Positions 12,001 to 23,425 of a DNA stretch of 64,000 bases are shown here, piece after piece. The notes beneath the pieces were generated by a model, which was given only the letters and a program-made list of their open reading frames with translations, did not search any database and was not told the origin of the DNA. The first letter of the stretch is position 1. Every line of letters starts with the position of its first letter. Origin of the DNA: Cliona cf. orientalis (Eukaryota; Porifera; Demospongiae; Clionaida; Clionaidae); assembly GCA_963930775.1 (NCBI GenBank), contig OZ005705.1, forward strand, positions 7,068,001 through 7,132,000, written 5' to 3'. The position numbers were made by a program, and so were the translations under genes.

Positions 12001-15000
12001 GATCATCTTTGAGAGTGGTGATGACTGTATAATAATATTATTACTGTATATGCACATGTACATGCCCGTATAAAACACAATATTATTAATGCCAACTGTG
12101 TCACATAACTAGTTACCATGTCCGAGTCTGCCATAGCTTCCCCTGCCCCAAGTGTAGAGGGCTCCATCTTCAGTGACAGCTGCACAGTGACTGCCTCCAG
12201 CTGCCAAATAGACCACTCCCTTGCCCAATAGTGCTGACACAGCAGTTGGTGCTGCTTGGCTCCTAAATAAAAAAAATAGTTCAAGATTGAATGGAGGGCA
12301 AGAGGGAGAAAAGGAGGGAGGGTGAGAGAAAGAGAGAGAGAGAGGGAGGGGGGGGGGGAGAATCTAAGAGAAAGCGGTAGAGATTGAATCTAATGCTCAC
12401 TTTACGTCGCCAAGACCCAGTTGGCCGTTGTCTCCAGAGCCCCATGAGAACACCTCACGTGTGTGAGACAGAGCCAGAAAGTGCTTACTCTCGGAGTGGT
12501 GAGCAAGTTGAGTTATCCCCATATCACCAGGAAATGAGATTGGCTGTATATTTCATGGCCAGCCAAGTCAACATCTTAGAACTGCAATTTTAGAATTTTG
12601 CTTACTGTTTCAGTGAATTCTCCAGATGCTTGGCCACTGAGGCTCACGACAGTCCCCTGCCCGGTGAGTACCAGGCACTGTCCCTCAGAGGGGACAATCT
12701 GCTGTGCCCCTAGCTCAACAAGCCGCTCAGTACTGGGGAGAATGGACGGCTTCTTGGCAGCTCCCCAGTGGAGCACTTTCACCAGAGAACTGTCATTGGA
12801 GTCGTGGCCCTGTGCATGCAAGGAACGATAGGAGGAGGGTCACAAGTCTGATAATACACATGTACACTTACATGTACATGTACATATCCATGTAGCTGAG
12901 TCTACATGTAGTCTACATGCATATGTAAGCTTACCATGTCCAGACTAGTGTATGGCCGGGCCAGCCTGTCAAGGTGGGACAGTGTTACCGTGGCAACCTG
13001 TCGCAGATCCACCTTGGTGTTGTCATCATTCGGTAGAGTCAAAAACTCCAAATAAGACTTGGTAGGACTGGTAGCTTTCCCAGACTGAGAGAGAGAGAAA
13101 GAGAGAGAGAGAGTAATATCAGCATTTTGTTCCCTCAAACATGTACATGTAACTTCCATATAATTATGCACACAATGTCCATTTATGTACTAACTGTAGC
13201 CATACAGGTACATGTACAGGTGTACAATGATAGTCTATGCATAACACAGGCAAAGCAATTAACTCACAGCTGTTGAGGTTTGTGCGACGACTTCTATGCT
13301 GGGTGGAGCTTTGATACCACCCAGTCTCCTCAGGAACGGAACAAGGGGACATGTGATCTCGTCCCCGCTCGTTAGTCCATAATCACCCCGGCCAGGAGGC
13401 CTCTTTCGAGGGACATCATCATCCTCACTCTTCACAAACCGTGGCCTGTTCTTTGACGCAGCATCCGAGAGTCGGAGAAGAAGCAGCACAGAGTCGAGCA
13501 TGTGCTGTAGGGTGCCCCTCTGCAGGGAGAGCTCCAGCAGAAGGCCAAGCGCTGCCTGGCGGTCTTCAAATGGAATACCCTTACCACCTTCACCAAGCTT
13601 CATCCTGTGTAGAAAGTTGCACATACATGTACATGTATGGTAGTTATCTGACGGTATGAAGCTTACAATAATAATAATGAGGTAACGCTCCCATCTCCCA
13701 AAAAAATTTTTTTTTTTATTCTGGCCTCTTGGCCTTTTTTTAGCTTCTCTTACACTAAAAAGTGCCTTTTGGATTGCAATAATAGCCAGGAAAGGACATT
13801 CATACATGTATGTACATGACCCCATATGGCTCATTGATTACAAGTACACATATTTGTGTACATCCACGTGTGTAGATCTGTACATCACAACATACAATCG
13901 ACTTCATGATTAATTTATTATCACTCACCCTCGACAAACATCCGTGAGGAACTTCATAGCACGGTCGACGACATCGATCCAGACCTCAGACACTGCCCCC
14001 ATGTCGAAGAGAAGAGCGACTGGCATCTCCTGAAGGATCCCCAGCGCCTCTTGGAGCACATCGGTGCAAAGGTCACTGTCCTCGCCCGACCTCCAGGCTC
14101 GCTTGAGGAAGGCAAAGGCGAAGGAGAGGGCTGCCCGGGCACCGACCTTGGCAAGACCCAACGTGGCTAGATTGCCTGGTGACTCACTCGCTCTGATAGT
14201 GAGAAAAAAAAGAGATGTATGTATGCCATTAGTTATTTTAGGATAGGGTCATAAGCTTTTGATAATTTCTCAGTAGTGTGTACGTGTGATTAAGTAATAG
14301 GCGAGACTCCCTCGAAGTTGGGTGCAACATTGAAAACTTGAGGGAGCCTGGGGACAAGTCATGTGCGACATGTGCATGACATGTGATTCATATTGAAACA
14401 GAGTCAAGCTCTCAACCATGCACACAGTTTTCCCATCATCGTGCAGATAATCACAACAAAAGAATCTGCTGGTAGTTTCAATATTATGTCTCAACCAGCT
14501 GCAACATATGTATATGGGTACACATAGAGTACATGTATAATAATATTATGTATTGAATACTATCATAATCAATCTCCATAATCACCTCAGCTACTCTACA
14601 GTATGGAACTTGGAATCAATGAATTCTCAACCGGCCCATTCTCGTGTATACACTCAGCAGAATGGCTCTATGCACCTGCTGAAGTATAGTCTAGTATAGT
14701 ACAACATAGCATCAGCACATGTACATGTAGCTGCCACTAAACTGGCAGACAGTGTGCTTCTATTCTGGCCATAATGATATGTGCAGCTGCACACAAAATA
14801 TGATAATACAGGGAAGCACTGTCAATACACGTACACCAGTAGACAGCTGTGACTGATGGCCACTGGTATGGGGTGGTATGGTCCGCTTTCCTCTTTTAAT
14901 GTTGTCATTCACTCACCACTGATTGCACACACACACACAAATACACATACTCACACTGTATATACAAGTACATGTATGTATCCCTACACCTTTATAGGAG

Positions 15001-16144
15001 ATATCTCACACCAAATCAAAATCTATACACACGTCTCTAGCTCAAAACACATGCACAAAGGTACATGTACATATATACTATACGTGTTACTGTACATGTA
15101 TACACGCAGCAGATCCTTCACATGCACGGAAGTTGATCATCCACAAGCTACCCCACGTACATGTAGCCTAAAGGAACCATCCCAGTCTATATAGCACCTG
15201 TCTATATGAACCAAGCAATCGATGAATTGAGCTACCTGGGTATCTAACCTTGGATACCTATACATCACGAATGTACATACATGTAGGTATAGTATAATAC
15301 AGATGTGAGTCGATCTCACTTTGGGCTGGAGGGTGGTTTCTTTTCAGGAGAGCTCGTTCCTTCTTTCTTCATCTCCTCTCCAACCACAACTGTCTCACTC
15401 TCTGGCAGCTCTGTCTCTTTCTCTTTGTCTCCTTTTAGACTTTCCTCGTCCTCCAAAGCCACTACTTTTTCCTCCCCTTCTACCTCGATTTCTGGAGTAC
15501 TGAGCCCCTTTCTTGAAATGGCAATAAAGTATCGTTCAAATACGACCAGGCGTTGGTTCAAACGGCTCAGAGATAGGGTGGAGTGGGCTGCCTGCTTGGA
15601 GAGGTCTTGCTGCTCAGTGACTAGCGTCTGGAGGGCCTCTCGCAAGTGCTCCAGTGTAGGTTCCTGGTGAAATAAAGACATTTCACATCTTCATCACTCT
15701 CTCTCTCTCCCTCTCCCTCTCCCTCTCCCCTCCCTCTTCTCTCATATACACACACCTGTCCCCAAGTCCATTCTTCAAGGAACACATCGAATGGTGACTT
15801 TCTCTCCTTGACATTTTCAGCCTCCTCCTCCTTCTTGTCGCGATTTGCTGCTTGAATCTCTCCATCTCTGACCAGTTCATTCCATAGCTTGCTCAGACCA
15901 TCCTCACTGAACACAACCTGAACCAATAAATCGATAAATACATTAGATAGCTATAATTATACCAATAAATAAACAAGAGGTTTTTGTCCTGGAAAATAAC
16001 AGATTCCCCCCCCCCCCTCCCCCAAATAACGCTAGCTTCTATTTGTATATTTCAACTTGTACTGCCCATGTGAACTACTAGTAGGCTCACCTGGAGGTCA
16101 GTTTTCATCCATTTGTTATCGTAACGCGGAAGAGCTTTCAACAT
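1..16144 (-). CDS. HERC2: HERC2-like giant E3 ubiquitin ligase, N-terminal half (partial)
   Basis: In animals HERC2 is a very large HECT-type E3 ligase acting in DNA-damage signalling and protein turnover. I see 31 exons, about 2,500 codons, collinear with roughly the first half of the human protein. The start is ATG at 16144-16142 ([18 protein letters not shown]), then exons 15756-15917, 15320-15663, 13929-14192 ([20 protein letters not shown]), 13268-13604 and 12935-13084. RCC1 blades ([39 protein letters not shown]) lie in 11303-12809. Further exons are 10973-11179, 10581-10812, 9991-10226, 9629-9767 and 9135-9485. The cytochrome-b5-like domain is 6290-6575, followed by a large 978-nt exon at 5183-6160. 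The MIB/HERC2 domain ([35 protein letters not shown]) spans 3088-3712. The last visible exon, 1-299, is open at the left edge, so CPH, ZZ, DOC, later RCC1 and HECT domains are outside the window. Family assignment is very secure; exon borders come from GT-AG sites and reading phase. Confidence 0.96.
2404..2569. mobile_element. MITE-like element, family A copy 1
   Basis: About 166 bp in a HERC2 intron with inverted ends. The left end reads TACCGTAGTTAATCGAATAC and the right end ends in AGTACGGTA. Internal blocks (CATTTTACGAATT, GGAGCGATTGACGACCTT, CAAAATTGAA) are shared with the copies at 2835-2990 and 4979-5128. It ends only 9 bp from exon 2579-2790, next to that exon's splice donor. No coding capacity. 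Confidence 0.85.
2835..2990. mobile_element. MITE-like element, family A copy 2
   Basis: About 156 bp filling half of the HERC2 intron 2791-3087. The left end is TACCGTAGCTAATCGAATAC; the right end, reverse-complemented, is TACCGTACTTAATCGAATAC, so the inverted repeat is nearly perfect over 20 bp. It shares internal blocks with the other family A copies. Confidence 0.88.
4979..5128. mobile_element. MITE-like element, family A copy 3
   Basis: About 150 bp in a HERC2 intron. Ends are TACCATAGTTAATCGAATAC and, reverse-complemented, TACCATACTTAATCTAATAC. The internal CATTTTACGAATTTT and CAAAATTGAAATTATTTTCC blocks are those of family A. It is the most diverged of the three copies. Confidence 0.82.
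6290..6575 (-). other. HERC2: Cytochrome-b5-like domain exon of HERC2
   Basis: This single exon encodes [19 protein letters not shown], then [19 protein letters not shown] and [13 protein letters not shown], matching the cytochrome-b5-like fold at the same position in vertebrate HERC2. The classical haem-ligand motif HPGG is absent; the equivalent segment reads [10 protein letters not shown]. As I recall the human protein, it lacks the motif too, so haem binding is unlikely. Its first 45 or so nucleotides are duplicated at 7711-7755. Confidence 0.88.
6710..7225. repeat. Long foldback (inverted repeat), copy 1
   Basis: The outer arms pair around GGATATAGCCTTGCAAAAATT (near 6781) with AATTTTTGCAAGGCTATATCC (near 7161). 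The inner arms at about 6863-6950 and 7018-7112 pair almost perfectly over some 85 bp, including CCTCAGTACTTGTGGGTTTC and AGCTACATAGCAGAGTTGAA. The loop of about 70 bp holds TGTCTGCAGTTGTAGCTGGT. A transcript of either strand would form a long hairpin. No open reading frame of note. Confidence 0.85.
7346..7534. mobile_element. MITE-like element, family D copy 1
   Basis: About 189 bp with perfect inverted ends of at least 20 bp: TACCATAAATCGCGAATATT at the left and its exact complement at the right. Internal words such as CGAAAATTA and GGGTCGTTTGTCCGAAAAT recur in copy 2. It sits in unit 1 of the HERC2 intron duplication, at a place where unit 2 has no insertion. Confidence 0.9.
7589..7607. 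repeat. G homopolymer (19)
   Basis: An uninterrupted run of G in HERC2 intron DNA. A similar C run lies at 8448-8464. Such runs are prone to length error in assembly. Confidence 0.9.
7711..7755 (-). pseudogene. Relic of the 5' edge of the HERC2 cytochrome-b5 exon
   Basis: About 45 nt nearly identical to the start of exon 6290-6575; the translation [12 protein letters not shown] is recognisable. No acceptor site is preserved and the downstream part of the exon is missing, so it is most likely not spliced in. It marks the edge of the tandem duplication. Confidence 0.8.
7873..8069. mobile_element. MITE-like element, family D copy 2
   Basis: About 197 bp with ends TACCGTAAATTGCGAATATT and, more decayed, AATATTTGTAATTTACAGCATA. 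Internally it shares GCCTGGCTTGTGCGAAAATTAAA and GGGTCGTTTGTCCGAAAATT blocks with D1 at 7346-7534. The paralogous unit 1 sequence (AGCTAGCTACACTGG near 6637-6650) lacks it, with one TA where this copy is flanked by two. Confidence 0.85.
8090..8310. mobile_element. MITE-like element, family B copy 1
   Basis: 221 bp with ends TACCGTATAGCCGGAAA and TTTCCGGCTATACGGTA. The word CCGCCAAATTTAA or its complement recurs internally in both orientations. Two further copies are at 22927-23147 and 57777-57985, both inverted relative to this one. The matching unit 1 site (AATGCTTACCTTTTAC near 6661) has no insertion. Confidence 0.92.
8448..8464. repeat. C homopolymer (17)
   Basis: An uninterrupted C run at the left edge of the second foldback. 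No function seen. Confidence 0.9.
8465..8960. repeat. Long foldback (inverted repeat), copy 2
   Basis: Homologous to the foldback at 6710-7225. Inner arms at about 8652-8745 and 8788-8886 pair around GCCTCAGTACTTGTGGGTTT and AGCAGAGTTGAAACCCACAA. The outer flank GGATATAGCCTTGCAAAAATT is kept on the left side, but the right outer arm is largely lost. It lies in unit 2 of the tandem duplication, so the second copy probably arose by that duplication rather than by a separate insertion. Confidence 0.82.
10305..10516. mobile_element. MITE-like element, family C
   Basis: About 212 bp in HERC2 intron 10227-10580. Left end TATTGTATAGCGAGAAACTT; right end, reverse-complemented, TACCGTATAGCAGGAAACTT. 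The word GAAAGTTTTCTC, or variants, occurs about five times in both orientations. The first 11 bp of the right end match family B (TACCGTATAGC), although the interiors are unrelated. Confidence 0.85.
10940..10987 (-). repeat. 24 bp tandem duplication that doubles a HERC2 splice donor
   Basis: Units 10940-10963 and 10964-10987 differ at two positions. On the minus strand the exon ends CTCAAACTACAG then GTAAGAG; 24 nt further on, CTCAAACTATAG is again followed by GTAAGAG. The proximal donor gives the conserved reading ATLNLLKLQ. The distal donor would add eight codons, the last being TAG. Confidence 0.88.
14193..15319 (-). other. Long HERC2 intron
   Basis: A 1.1 kb intron between the exons encoding the N-terminal region. 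It holds a short CA-rich microsatellite near 14928-14957 and several TACATG words. I see no coding sequence or element with defined ends. Confidence 0.6.
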
Positions 16145-16843
16145 ACTGTCTCTTCTACTTCTTTCAGTTTATGGCAGTAGAGCTGCACCACACAGACACA
16201 CAAATTATGATTATAAAGACAAAAAATGTATTTACATTTGATGTTGATCAACACAGGAAGTAGCGGCGGCTACTAAAATTTAATAGTATGCTGACTCGAC
16301 AAAAATGTATATCCCATCCACGCCAGATATCCACCCAACTTTTTTTAAACTTTACCACAAAAGATAATGGCCTATGTTTGAGTACTACAAATCTGCAGTA
16401 TTAAATTTGGGATTTGTATTGACTCCTCGTTCTTACCAAATTGTTTCAAAGTCCATCGCAGCTGTGAAAAAAGTACTGTGACAAACTTGTCTACGAGTAC
16501 TGAACTTTGCGCTGTCTGCTTCGTGTACGCAACACATGTAGGGATTTCCCCATTGATTCCCAGCACAGCCTCGCCCCCCATAATTGGCGCATGCGCACAA
16601 CATGAGCACAATGATTGCGCATAAATTTTCTCGCGTGCACAATTCGCAATGTCACGTGAGAGTATGCAGTTCGATGATGTCATCCTTCTATTTTGCGCAC
16701 ATTGCAGCGTGAAGCACTACTTCTTGGGCTTTGATACGGCTCTCTCGCCAACAAAGTGAACCTCCGATCGCGTGTGTGTCAGGCCGAAAGAAGGAATCTA
16801 GTTCATCTCTAGCCACATCTGCGCCGAAGGCGGCCGAAAAATT
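16145..16843. promoter_or_regulatory. Divergent promoter region between HERC2 and the GRAF-type RhoGAP
   Basis: About 700 bp separate the two start codons. The part nearest the RhoGAP gene is richer in GC and CpG than its surroundings. It contains GCGCATGCGC at 16587-16596, the consensus palindrome bound by NRF-1 in animals, CACGTG at 16653-16658 (an E-box) and GATGATGTCATCC near 16673. A shared bidirectional promoter is inferred from the layout; no TATA box is convincing. Untranslated first exons may lie here. Confidence 0.65.
16587..16596. promoter_or_regulatory. NRF-1-type palindrome
   Basis: GCGCATGCGC matches the animal NRF-1 consensus exactly and lies between two divergent start codons, where such sites are common. 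Binding itself is inferred. Confidence 0.5.
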
Positions 16844-18797
16844 ATGACGACGCAAGCGGCGCAATCGGGACAGGGAGGCCAGAGCCTCCCTCCGCTCGAG
16901 TACAGTGACTGTTTTCTCGACTCACCCACTTTCCGAGAGGTGATCGTTCTCTACGAGAAGGAGATGGAGAGCAACTACTACCTGGTCAAGAATTTGGTGA
17001 AGCAGTGCGACAGCATGATCCAAGCTACCAAAGGTGCAGGAATTTTTTTTTTACATTGATCGTCCCACACGTACAAAAGAGGGGCTTAGAAAAGGGCGTG
17101 GTGGTAAAAAAAAAAAAAAAAAAATCTGTGTTAGCACCCAAGGTCAGCTGTAGGATTGCTTTTTATGCTAATTCAATATTAGTGGGCATAATGGATTTAG
17201 GCAGCCAAGTCTATTATAGTAATACCATGGAACAATTACTAATTCGATGGTGATATCGATGCTTTTTGATAGTCAAGGGTTATTCCATCATTAAACTAAA
17301 CTTTGCATGGTGGACAGATGGCAAAAGCTACACAGTCTGCAGTCTAATGGAAGAAAGTTTAATAGGTATGGAGAGTTGTTGGAAAGGGGGGGGGGGGGGA
17401 AGAGCGCTAATAAGCTTTTCCCATAAGTTGGCTAATTGTGTACTTGTATGTCGATATTTTGATAAGACAATTCCCCCCATGCCCCTATATGGCACTACTG
17501 GCAGAGTGTCACATTCCCATTTTAAGCTCTTTTACAATGCATTGCTCCCATGCTATAGATGTGCACTGCTCAGCTCAGCCTTCAGTAATAGACAGGGTGT
17601 TTGCTGAATTGTGTGGCAGTTTGTTTTATCTGTCTCTATCTTTATCAAGTTATTTGCTTGGCCAATTGGTTGAGTATGATGTACATCCAGAGATCTTGTT
17701 ATGGTTCTGAAGCGGTTTCACTGTATATGGCCGTATAATATAAAGTAGATAGAAAGTTGAATGTCTTTATTAACTCGGGGGGTTGGGGGGATGTCAGAAT
17801 TTTCATTCCACCTGGCTTTTCCGATGTAGCACACTAAATTTTATACATTAGAGAAAAACTGGGGAGCCTGGGGACGAGGCTATGAGGCTGTCATATAAAC
17901 ATCAGTGTGTTGTGATTTAACTATCTAACGTTTGTACAAATATTGACTCCGGCCAGTATCACGTGTTTGTCAAATTTTTGCTGCACAGAATACTCAAAGA
18001 TGCAGCAGACATTTGCTCAGCACTTGGGCTCCTTCAAATTTCAGATCATCGGAGAACAATCAGAGGATGAAAAGATGATCAGTGAGTACATGTCACATGA
18101 CATGCATGTGACCCCCTTATAATTATTATATGCTGATCATGCATGGCATGCACTTGGTATGCATTGACGCACACGAAATTGGAGTTAGAGATAAGGGGGA
18201 GTGTAATTTTCCTACCTACGACGTATCTGTGGCATGTCGTGGTGTGCTCTAAATAGTAACTGACTGATACATGTATATACAAATGGGTCCAATGACTTCC
18301 TACAAGAGACCATCTTTGCTTACATCAAGGAATCCCTGATGACACTAGAGAGAGAGAGAGAGAGAGCAATATACAGCTGCAGAAGCCCCCTCTGCCAATC
18401 CTCCCAGCATTCACTGCTTACTGTATCTCTCCTTAAGAGCTTGACACCTGCACCACATTACACACACACACGTACATGTACATGTGTATAAAAAAATCAT
18501 ATCTATGCCTCACCCCAAATGCATGTTGTGCTCTTATGGTAAAACACGGGCACTAGTGCCGGTCTTAGTCGAAGACAAAACAAAGGAGCTTGACTGCTTC
18601 TAGGTGTGCTTAATATGGCGACCTGTTTGTTTAGATAGCTCCCCCTGTGTGTACACACTCCATGTGTGTTTACCACCACCTCTGGTAAGTGCTCGAGCGT
18701 TGGAGCACTTTTCAGAAGTAGAACTGCGCGCGCCGTGTCTTAATATAGGCATGCTTTTAATATATCTTATTGTGTCATAAGGTGACAGCTACCTCTC

Positions 18798-18834
<37 letters not shown>

Positions 18835-19778
18835 CTCTCTCTCTCTTCTCTCGAAAAATTGTGTACACTATGATGAAGTAGCTTTCATCTTTCAGGACAA
18901 AACATTGACCATAGCTAGTATGTGCTAAGTCTCAATAAACTACCTCTAAAGCTTCCTTTGCTAGGCTGATGTGGGTGGCTGTAATAATATAATATTATTT
19001 TCTTACTGCCTTAAGCAATCTGGGTTAGGGTAGTTTTCCAAAGGGTTGTGTATAATATGTACCTCCTCTTTACCACGAAAGCTTTAAGCGTCCATTATAC
19101 AGCTGCTGCATGCCATGTACGCTACAAAGAGAACAAGTGTACTAATGATGATTTACTATAGCGCTACAGTTGGAAGCACAATGAGAAACTGTTGTATAAA
19201 ATTTCCACATGAGTATCACCCATCATGCATATTATACACACGAGTAGAGGTGGACTACCTAGTATTACCTTCACCATGCATGTTAGCTGTCAATGCTGCT
19301 GGAGGTGAAGGGGAAACCCCTGGGTATCTCCCTCTCTCTTCATCACATACACATGCACACTTGTAATTATTGTAGCCTACATGGACTATGGGGTATAGTG
19401 ACTGTCTGTCCACCAAAGTATCAATTCTTGTTTCTCTACATAACAGGCGATTCACTGCAAAAGTTTGCCCGACTCCTAATGAGTATTGAAGACTGCCGAC
19501 AGAACATGGTAGGGGTCTTCAATACATTTTTGATCCTTAATATTTTATTTATCTCATTCTCACAGCTTAGCACAATATCAGTGAGGCTGCTGCAGACGCT
19601 GGAGAACTTCAGGAAAGAGAAGATTCAGAAGATTAGAGATGACAAGAAGAGGTTTGACAGAGCCACGGACAAGTACTACAGAGAACTGCAGAATCATTTG
19701 AGCGCCAATGCCAAGAAAAAGGACCTATTTGAGGTACATGGCTGCTGTCAGCATGGCCTACTTGTAAATGGGGTTTGA

Positions 19779-19827
<49 letters not shown>

Positions 19828-22800
19828 TCCCTCCCTCCAGGCTGATGCTGCCATTGAGAGGGAGCGTGCTCACTACAGGCAGACTGCCTTTGAGTATGTC
19901 TGCAATCTACAAGATGTCCATGCGCAGAAACAGTACGAAATTACCGAACCAGTGAGTTCATAAATTTACGTTAAAGTGTCAGTGTATTATGTAGCATACC
20001 CCCCATCACAGTCTGTGTACAAATTAACTACAAGTACAATCCGTTGCCTTATAAATCGAGTGATGATTGCATTGTTTTTCACAGATTATTGGTTACGTCA
20101 ACGACATGTCAACTTTTCTCCACCAAGCCTACGACGAGGCATTGTCAACCAAACAGAACCTCCAGTCTGTGCAGTTCACAGTGCAAATTGTGAGTTCCCC
20201 CCTAACTCCCACCCCCCCCCCCCCCCCGGGGGTATACAGAAGGATGAATTTTTGAATTTTCATGTTTACTCCTCAGTTACGAGAGACCCACGAGAGTGAA
20301 ATGGAAAAGGCCTATCAGCTCAAAGCCAAGATTATTGAGGTACGCGAAATCCTATGAATTTCATTATTACTATGGTGTGGTGTGATGATTTGATCACATG
20401 CGCGTCAGCTGAGGGTCATGTGATTCCCACAGGGGCCAGCGGGTGCACTCTCCATGTGACAAGTCCTTTGTCCGCCGGGTGTGCACCTTTTCTCTCTGCG
20501 GGGAAGAACATGTAAAATGTTCCCACTAAATGAGTCGATAGCGTGATCTCTGACTACACGTGATATACCGATTATTGTACATATAGATACAAATACACTT
20601 TATAATCTCTCTCTCTCTTCCTCTCTCTCCCTTTCTCTCTCTCTCCCTCTCTCTCTCTTCCTCTCTCTTTCCCCCCTCCCTCTCCTTCTCTGTCTCCTGT
20701 AGGATGGAGAAGCTGGACTGATCCACCATCCAGAGTTCCTCAGACAGGGTCATGTCTATGTGCAAGACACTGGCAAGAAAAGTAGGAATATCACACAGAG
20801 TTCAAACGCACCACACAATTAACACACACTCACACACACACACACACACACACCAGTGGCTCTTCACTCGTGGCATAGGTACTTTTGCCAATTTCGTAAG
20901 AAGGACATAGCCAGCCAGAAGATTAAGCAAGTTCGATTTTTTCCCATTGGTCACCAAGGCCTGGTACGTAGATTGAGTTGAGCATACACATAATAAATTA
21001 TTGTGCATGTCCAGATTATAGTATGCTTGACACCTATTTTGTAGATACCGTCTCAGGACTTTGTGGAGGTGAAGAACTGTGTTCGCTGCAAGAGCGTCGA
21101 GGTGGACAGAAGATTCTGTTTTGAAGTGGAGCTTGCGATAGCTAATGGAAAGTAAGTATCAGGAAGAAGAGATGAGTTGAGGTGTTTTTGTCATCGTATT
21201 TAAAATTATGTTTTACTTCTTTTTCTCTCTCCCTAGTCGGAAGTACTTGATCCAGGCAATGTCAGAGGAAGATCGAAAGAGTTGGTTGGAGATCATGGAA
21301 GGAAAGGAGCCGGTCTACTCTTCTCTCAAAGTCATCGAATGTAAATATTTAAGCCCTGTTTTCACTAATAATATTTATGCTGTAGAAGTACAATTCACAT
21401 TAATTTATGGTATCCTTCCCCCCCCCCCCCTCTCTGTGTGTACCACAGTGACTGCTGTAAATGAGCAAGGATTTGAATTTGTCAAACGGTGTATTGATGA
21501 ACTCGAAAGTAGAGGTATGTGCAGTTTTTCTAAATACCTTCTTTCTAGAATCACAAAAGCTAGTGTTTGCTACACTTGTTATTTGGGAGAGAAGGGAGTA
21601 TTTATTAGTGGTATGTTATTACATGTACATGTACATGTACGTCATAGGATTGGAAGAAGAGGGAATCTATCGTAAGCCTGGAATCGTCTCCAAGGCAACC
21701 AAACTGTACAAGGACGCTATTGAAAAGGGAAAACTGAACTCGATAAACCTGAGCAACGAGGAGGACTTGGACACTAAGACCATAGCCAGTGCTGTCAAGG
21801 GCTACCTCGGTAAACAGCTGGAACAGCCGCTACTGACGTTTGCACTACATGGCCAATTCATTGAGTGTGCGAGTGAGTCATGTGACAATCATGTGATCTA
21901 GTATTTGAGTGTGACCATTTTCTCATATCAATATTTTAGAGATTGGTGACAGGGAAAAGAGATTAGATGTGATCAAGGAACTGGTCGACCAGCTGCCGGA
22001 GATCAACAGGAGGATACTAGTCCTACTCATTGAACACCTCTACAAGTAAAATTAATGTCATTTTGTTAGAAACAGTACTGACCTTCTCTCTCCCTCCCTC
22101 TCCTTGTCCCTTCCTCCCTCCCTCTCTCCCTCCCTCCCTCCCTCTCTCCCTCCCTCTCCTTGTCCCTTCCCTTTTAAGCATTGCTCAGAAGTCGAATTTC
22201 AACCTGATGAAGGCGAGTAACCTTGGTGTGGTGTTTGGGCCGACACTGATGAGAGCTGAAGTGGAGACAGTGGCCACCATTGTCAACATCAAGTATCAGA
22301 ACATCATCGTACAGGAAATGATCGAACAAAAGAGCAGGGTACATTTGTGTATGTGTACATATGCAGTGTACTTTGAAGTCAACTCTACACACAGTTTCAT
22401 AATGTGATTTACCCCTCTCTCTCCCTCTCTCCCCCTCAGGTATTGTATGATGGTTCAGGTGGCCGTAGTGCTCCAGCCGTTCCCCCTCCCCGACCACCCG
22501 TAGGGGAGAAACGATTTACTCCCAATAAGAGAAACTCGGATCCTCCTACTTCAAGGTATGCACATGTTTCTATACTACTATGACTGGATTTGTACATGTA
22601 CTGTATAATAATATGCCACATCTGTCAGTGTGGATGCATTATGGTGTTGTGTCACTGTGTTCATGGTGTGTGTGTGTGTGTATGTCAGAATCAACATTCA
22701 AGCCCCCACCCTTTAGCTGATTTCTATATTTAGACTGCATAATCAGATTTTGGCTAATTTTAGATCCATCACTGCGCCATCACAATACAGTTATGGTTAG

Positions 22801-23394
22801 CACTTGCTCGTACAATTCATCACACCATTTCCTACCAGGTGTGTACAGATATAGGTACACGCTGCTTGCACTCATGTAAATGGTATGGCACTATGGGAGA
22901 TACCAGTCCAGACTATTATTTTAGCATACTGTATAGCCGGAAATATTGGCGGGAATTAAATTTGGCGATTGAGCCCAAAATCGCTATTGCTAGAATGTTA
23001 GCGGATTTAAATTTGGTGGTTCGGTACGGGATTGCCATACGTATATATGCGAGTAGGAAATTTTGGCAGATTTTAATTTGGCGGTTGTAATATAGACCGC
23101 CAAACCACCAAATTTAATTCCCCGCCAAATTTTCCGGCTATACGGTAGGTTGTGTATAATAATATATGTGATATGTACATGTATGTCAGTAGCTGTTCAA
23201 TGTATGTATGTTTGTATGGTATGGTGTGCTGTCTGTGCGTAGGCCCCCCAATCCCCCGTTCCCTGGTAACCCTCCCACCATCCCCCCTCCCTCCATCACC
23301 TGCTATAGTAACAAGAGTCCCGAGCCGCACCAGTATGAAGTGCCTGTCACCTCCAGCTCCGGCTCAAGACCACTGGAATCATGTAAGAAAAGAT

Positions 23395-23425
<31 letters not shown>

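Noticed and set aside
22079-22178. Open frame through the CT-rich tract in the RhoGAP gene
   Set aside because: CT repeats stay open by chance in some frames; the tract is the polypyrimidine region before exon 22179-22338.
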